Assembly: GCA_021151605.1 (NCBI GenBank)
Contig: JAGKWZ010000187.1
Coordinates: forward strand, 1 to 10,354
Length of the DNA stretch: 10,354 nucleotides
Direction of reading: 5' to 3'
From: Verrucomicrobiaceae bacterium
GTDB taxonomy: Bacteria; Verrucomicrobiota; Verrucomicrobiia; Verrucomicrobiales; Verrucomicrobiaceae
The notes under the pieces were generated by a model. The model searched no databases. It saw only the letters and a list, made by a program, of their open reading frames with translations, and had not been told where the DNA came from. The position numbers were made by a program, and so were the translations under genes. This document shows positions 6,931 to 10,354 of this stretch, one piece after another (the first letter of the stretch is position 1; each line of letters starts with the position of its first letter).

Positions 6931-7839
6931 TCAGCCAGCTTTCGCCAGGGCACCAGATAGTGCCGCGTAGCTCTTCTTGGCTGCGGCGATTGGGTCATAG
7001 CCAGGTTTGTTAAAGATCTGGCCGCTGACCTCCACCACGACAGGTCCCTGGTAGCCGTGTGCTTTGAGCGCGGTGAAGTATTTCACGTAATCTGTCCGAC
7101 CTTCGCCCGGCAGCAGGAACTGGAACTTCCCAGGCTCTCCGACGGAGTCTTTGACGTGGATGAACTTGGTGCGCGGCAGCAGCAGCTTCATGCTTTCTTC
7201 CATGTCGATCCCTTGCAGCTCGAAGTGACTGTAATCATAGGCCACCTGGATGGCGGGGGACTTCACCTGCTCCAGCAGCCAAAGCAGGCGCTCTGGTGAG
7301 TTCACCGCGCTGCCCACGTGGGCTTTGATCGTGATCGTGGTCTGCGCTTTCTCGGCTGTCTCTGCCCAGGATTTCAGGCGCTCGGCCATGCCTGACTTTT
7401 GCTGCTCCCAGGTCGCTGGTTTGCCGCCGAGCACGGTTTCGATGATGGCTGGCTGGGCGGGATTCAGATCGCGCGCCAGTTGGGCGGCATCCTGGATACT
7501 TTCCAGAGCCTTGGCATGAGCCTTGTCATCCGCCGTGAGGCTGAGATTCACCATCAGGCAGGGCAGTTCCAGCTTCAGGGCGCTGAGTTCCTGTGCCGCC
7601 TGCTTGCGTGCCGCCTGGGTGAAAACGCCGGGCTCGGTGGGGTATCCTGCATTGAGGGCGAACTCGACATTGGCATAGCCTATGTCTGCACAGGTTTTTA
7701 GAGCTTCACTCAAAGCCAGCGTTTTCATGCCATAAAGGCTGAAGCCCAGGCTGACGCCCCTGGGGTCTGCGGCGTGCATCAAGGAGGGCAAGGAGGCAAA
7801 GCCGATGGCGGTCTGGAGAAAATGACGACGGGATGACAT
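6931..7839 (-). CDS. Tat-exported sugar phosphate isomerase/epimerase-like TIM-barrel protein
   Basis: A 302-residue protein of the xylose-isomerase-like TIM-barrel superfamily (AP endonuclease 2-like fold). Start chosen at ATG 7839 because it opens into a twin-arginine signal, MSSRRHFLQTAIGFASL, with likely cleavage at MHA-ADP (residues 21-26). A GTG at 7869 would place ten unrelated residues before the signal. Barrel strands carry the expected polar and metal-ligand residues: E60 in NVEFAL, E134 in AIIETVLGG, H174 in IKAHVG, D202 and H205 in YDYSHFE, H228 and D231 in FIHVKDS, and E270 in VVVEVSG. Such exported family members are numerous in Verrucomicrobia and Planctomycetes, and most have no assigned substrate. 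The Tat signal implies export after folding, possibly with a bound metal. It is divergent from the kinase gene (142-base gap) and upstream of the SDR; a joint role in sugar or cyclitol oxidation is possible but unproven. Confidence 0.88.
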   Translation of the reverse strand: MSSRRHFLQTAIGFASLPSLMHAADPRGVSLGFSLYGMKTLALSEALKTCADIGYANVEFALNAGYPTEPGVFTQAARKQAAQELSALKLELPCLMVNLSLTADDKAHAKALESIQDAAQLARDLNPAQPAIIETVLGGKPATWEQQKSGMAERLKSWAETAEKAQTTITIKAHVGSAVNSPERLLWLLEQVKSPAIQVAYDYSHFELQGIDMEESMKLLLPRTKFIHVKDSVGEPGKFQFLLPGEGRTDYVKYFTALKAHGYQGPVVVEVSGQIFNKPGYDPIAAAKKSYAALSGALAKAG

Positions 7840-7981
7840 GAGATCTTTTGGGGCTGGCTGATGGTGCACTGGGTTAAAGCTGCTGGAAATGGATTCCTTG
7901 CATCTGGAAGAGTCGCCTTGTGCGAGGAGTCATTTTTAGCTGGGCATCCGGGGGGCGTTACGTCTAGTCTGCCAAACCTGC

Positions 7982-10354
7982 ATGTCCTCCTCCCCCCGCC
8001 CGGCTCCTGAAATCCGCGACCATGAGACGCTCCGCATCATCGGACGTGGTGCTTATGGTGAGGTGTGGATGGCGCGCTCGGTGACCGGGGCGCTGCGCGC
8101 GGTGAAGGTGGTGTGGCGGGAGGACTATGACCACGCGGACTCCTTTGAGCGCGAGTTTGAGGCGATCAAACGCTACGAGCCGATCTCACGCCGTCATGGC
8201 GGGCTGGTGCCCATCCTCCAGGTGGGCCGCAGTGATGCGCAGGGCTTCTATTATTATGTGATGGAGCTGGCCGATGATCTGGAGACGGGCCGCGACATCG
8301 ATGCAGAGAAATACAAGCCGCACACGCTCGGGCTGGAGATGCGCCGCTCCAAGCAGATCAAGGCGGACCGCTGCATCGCCATCGGTGCCAACGTGGCGGA
8401 AGGCCTCCAGCACCTGCACGAGAGCAAGCTGATCCACCGCGATGTGAAGCCCTCGAACCTCATCTTCATCGACGGGCATTGCCGGCTGGCGGACATCGGG
8501 CTCGTGGCCTTGCTCGGTCAGAGGAGTTTCGTCGGCACGGAAGGTTTTGTCGCACCAGAGGGGCCGGGCTCTCCTGCCTCGGATGTGTTCTCCCTCGGCA
8601 TGGTTTTGTATGAAGCCAGCACCGGAAAGGACCGGCTCGACTTCCCAGACATCCCCTCGTGCAGTGAGAGTGGCGACAATCTGGAGTCCTGGCAGCGCCT
8701 GCATCGGGTGATCTGCACAGCCTGCGCACCACAGGCAAAGGACCGCTACATGAGCGCGCGTGAGATGGCTCTGGATCTGCGCGGGCAGCCGCTGCCTTCG
8801 TCACGCCGGGCGATGTGGCAGTGGGCCGCTGCAGCGGTGATCACACTGACTCTCGCGGTAGGCTTTGGCATGTGGCTGGCACAGCGGAATGCCGCCACTG
8901 GCACGGTATCGGTGCAAAAAAGCACGCCGATGCTGATGATCAAAACCACGCCTCCAGGAGCCCATGTGTATGCGGGGGAAGATGACCTGGGCGTGACGCC
9001 GCTGGCGCTGAATCCCGAGGAGGGCGTGCACATCATCTACCAGCTCCGCTTGTCGGGATACAAACACCTGGAGGTGGAGCACTTGGCGAACCGCGCGAAA
9101 CCTGCGGAATATGACCTCACCATGGAGCTGACCCGCCTGCCCCAGGAGGGCGAGCGCTGGCAAAACAGCCTCGGCATGACTTTCAAACCGGCACCCGGCG
9201 GGCACATCACGGTTCGTCCGGTGGAGATCAAGCACTTCAAAAGATTCCTCGAATCCACCGGTCGCTCCTTTGAAGGGCGTGTGGTGCGGGCGGGCACGGG
9301 CAAAGACACAGCTTACTATGTGGTGGCCCCGGTGGGTGACTCGGAGGCCTTCCGCTTCTGGCTGACTGACCGTGACCGCGAGGCCGGACTTCTGAGCCAG
9401 GAGCATCATTACGAAGTGGAGCCTTTTTATTATGTCGATGCCCCCGGGGCAGGTGCCGAGGACATGCCCGATGATCGCGAACCGGAGCCGACGGGCACAA
9501 GCGGCAACGAAAGCCCGGACTGGCAGGCTTTTCACCTCCGCGTGGAGCGGCAGACCTACGGCAGTGTGATGATCCGTAGCACGCCGGAAAAGGTGCGCGT
9601 GTTCCAGCATGAGGAGTTTCTCGGCTACACACCGCTGGAGCTGCCGCGCGTGCGCAGCGGGCTGATCGAATATGAACTTCGTGAAGAAGGCTTCTCGGAC
9701 GTGGTCCTGGAAGGTGAAGTCCGGCATGGAGAGCTTCTGGAACTGTTCACCGACATGCAGACCCGCCAGGCGGTGACCTTTGGTCGTGAGTGGAAGGCTA
9801 ACGGTCTGGGCATCCGCTTCGTGCCGCTGACAGACACCACCATGATCGCCGCCACTGAGACACGGCGGCGGGATTACATCGAGTTCACGAAAGCCGCGAA
9901 CGTTCGCCGTCCGGGAAACATGGATGCAGAGGGAAAAGGCGGCACGCAGCCCGTCGTGGGCGTGGACCGTGAAGAAGCGCGTGCTTTCTGCGCCTGGCTG
10001 ACTGAGCGCGAGCGCAACGCCGGACTCATCGGCCCAAAGGACGTTTACCGCCTGCCGACGGACGATGAATGGAGCCGCGCCGTCGGCCTTCCGCTGGAAC
10101 GCGGCACGAAGCCCAGCGAGCGCAACGGCCGCATCCGTGGCATTTATCCTTGGGGCTTTGACTGGCCGCCGCCGCCAAACATCGACAACCTCGCCGATGC
10201 CACCGGGGCGCGGAAAGCCAACTTGGAGACCTTTATCCCCGGCTACGAAGACCGCTTCGCCAACCTCGGACCCGTGAGCGCTTTCCAACCGAACGAACGA
10301 GGCATCCTCAGCCTCGCCGGCAATGCCAGCGAATGGGTGGACACCGACTTCGAC
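7982..10354 (+). CDS. Membrane Ser/Thr protein kinase with two PEGA / FGE-sulfatase-like units, 3' truncated
   Basis: The frame is open from ATG 7982 to the window edge (791 codons, no stop). Domains by residue: Hanks-type kinase about 18-268 with Gly-rich loop GRGAYGEVW (21-29), Lys42 in AVKV, HRDVKPSNL (152-160; catalytic Asp154, Asn159), LADIGLV (169-175, DIG in place of DFG), GTEGFVAPEG (185-194) and DVFSLG (201-206); membrane helix about 281-300; PEGA domain about 316-383 (TTPPGAHVY); an FGE-like N-terminal half about 395-495; a second PEGA about 528-592; a second FGE/SUMF1-like domain from about 602 with REEARAFCAWL, YRLPTDDEW (689-697), YPWG (722-725) and GNASEW (780-785). The kinase is cytoplasmic and the rest is predicted outside. 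Kinase residues needed for activity look present. FGE catalytic cysteines, if any, would lie beyond the window. Such FGE-like domains often serve as non-enzymatic or ligand-binding modules, so sulfatase activation should not be assumed. No Shine-Dalgarno site is visible. Confidence 0.93.
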   Translation, partial: MSSSPRPAPEIRDHETLRIIGRGAYGEVWMARSVTGALRAVKVVWREDYDHADSFEREFEAIKRYEPISRRHGGLVPILQVGRSDAQGFYYYVMELADDLETGRDIDAEKYKPHTLGLEMRRSKQIKADRCIAIGANVAEGLQHLHESKLIHRDVKPSNLIFIDGHCRLADIGLVALLGQRSFVGTEGFVAPEGPGSPASDVFSLGMVLYEASTGKDRLDFPDIPSCSESGDNLESWQRLHRVICTACAPQAKDRYMSAREMALDLRGQPLPSSRRAMWQWAAAAVITLTLAVGFGMWLAQRNAATGTVSVQKSTPMLMIKTTPPGAHVYAGEDDLGVTPLALNPEEGVHIIYQLRLSGYKHLEVEHLANRAKPAEYDLTMELTRLPQEGERWQNSLGMTFKPAPGGHITVRPVEIKHFKRFLESTGRSFEGRVVRAGTGKDTAYYVVAPVGDSEAFRFWLTDRDREAGLLSQEHHYEVEPFYYVDAPGAGAEDMPDDREPEPTGTSGNESPDWQAFHLRVERQTYGSVMIRSTPEKVRVFQHEEFLGYTPLELPRVRSGLIEYELREEGFSDVVLEGEVRHGELLELFTDMQTRQAVTFGREWKANGLGIRFVPLTDTTMIAATETRRRDYIEFTKAANVRRPGNMDAEGKGGTQPVVGVDREEARAFCAWLTERERNAGLIGPKDVYRLPTDDEWSRAVGLPLERGTKPSERNGRIRGIYPWGFDWPPPPNIDNLADATGARKANLETFIPGYEDRFANLGPVSAFQPNERGILSLAGNASEWVDTDFD

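Noticed and set aside
7840..7869. GTG at 7869 as an upstream start of the TIM-barrel gene.
   Set aside because: The ATG at 7839 opens directly into the twin-arginine signal; the upstream extension has no support.
7840..7981. Divergent gap between the TIM-barrel gene and the kinase gene, searched for promoters on both strands.
   Set aside because: No pair of -35 and -10 hexamers with 16-18 base spacing was convincing, and no Shine-Dalgarno site precedes the kinase ATG. Promoters must lie here if the genes are expressed separately, but I cannot place them.
8801..10288. Long open frame (495 codons) on the minus strand opposite the kinase gene.
   Set aside because: It lies wholly antisense to the kinase, whose motifs and domain order are clear. 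Its translation has no recognisable domain and is rich in His, Arg and Ala, as expected for the complement of GC-rich coding sequence.

Overview
The window is GC-rich bacterial chromosome that looks like Verrucomicrobiota (Verrucomicrobiaceae-like, for example a Prosthecobacter or Verrucomicrobium relative). The assignment is an inference from gene content: a DUF1553-type C-terminus, a fused SecDF with an extra N-terminal membrane segment, a Tat-exported xylose-isomerase-like TIM-barrel protein, and a Hanks-type kinase fused to PEGA and formylglycine-generating-enzyme-like (FGE/SUMF1-like) domains. Ribosome binding sites are weak or absent before most genes. I see no tRNA, rRNA, CRISPR array, transposase or phage gene.

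Layout. (1) 1-1665, plus strand: the last 122 codons of a DUF1549/DUF1553-type protein, then a secreted family-6 polysaccharide lyase (PL6). This pair suggests polysaccharide degradation. (2) 1841-1869: a strong rho-independent terminator reading on the minus strand. It closes the convergent, leftward operon tgt-yajC-secDF (5933 down to 1902), the same order as in E. coli and many other bacteria. tgt makes the queuosine precursor in tRNA; YajC and SecDF are accessory parts of the Sec translocon. tgt and yajC overlap by one base (TAATG). A 124-base gap between yajC and secDF holds two oppositely oriented blocks of a 7-bp repeat. A TTGACA-type promoter candidate lies just upstream of tgt. (3) 6035-7839, minus strand: an SDR oxidoreductase preceded by a Tat-signal TIM-barrel sugar isomerase/epimerase-like protein, 57 bases apart and possibly co-transcribed. 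(4) 7982 to the right edge, plus strand, divergent from (3): a large membrane-anchored Ser/Thr kinase with two PEGA-FGE-like units in its extracytoplasmic part, cut by the window end at codon 791.

Most of the window is ordinary housekeeping and carbohydrate-related sequence. The points most worth a second look are the kinase architecture with an internal duplication in which the first FGE-like unit is decayed, the altered zinc ligands in Tgt (Asp-x-His-x-x-Cys instead of Cys-x-Cys-x-x-Cys), the SDR whose catalytic Ser position is Ala, and the phased heptamer repeat. I found no convincing new multi-gene defence or mobile system.
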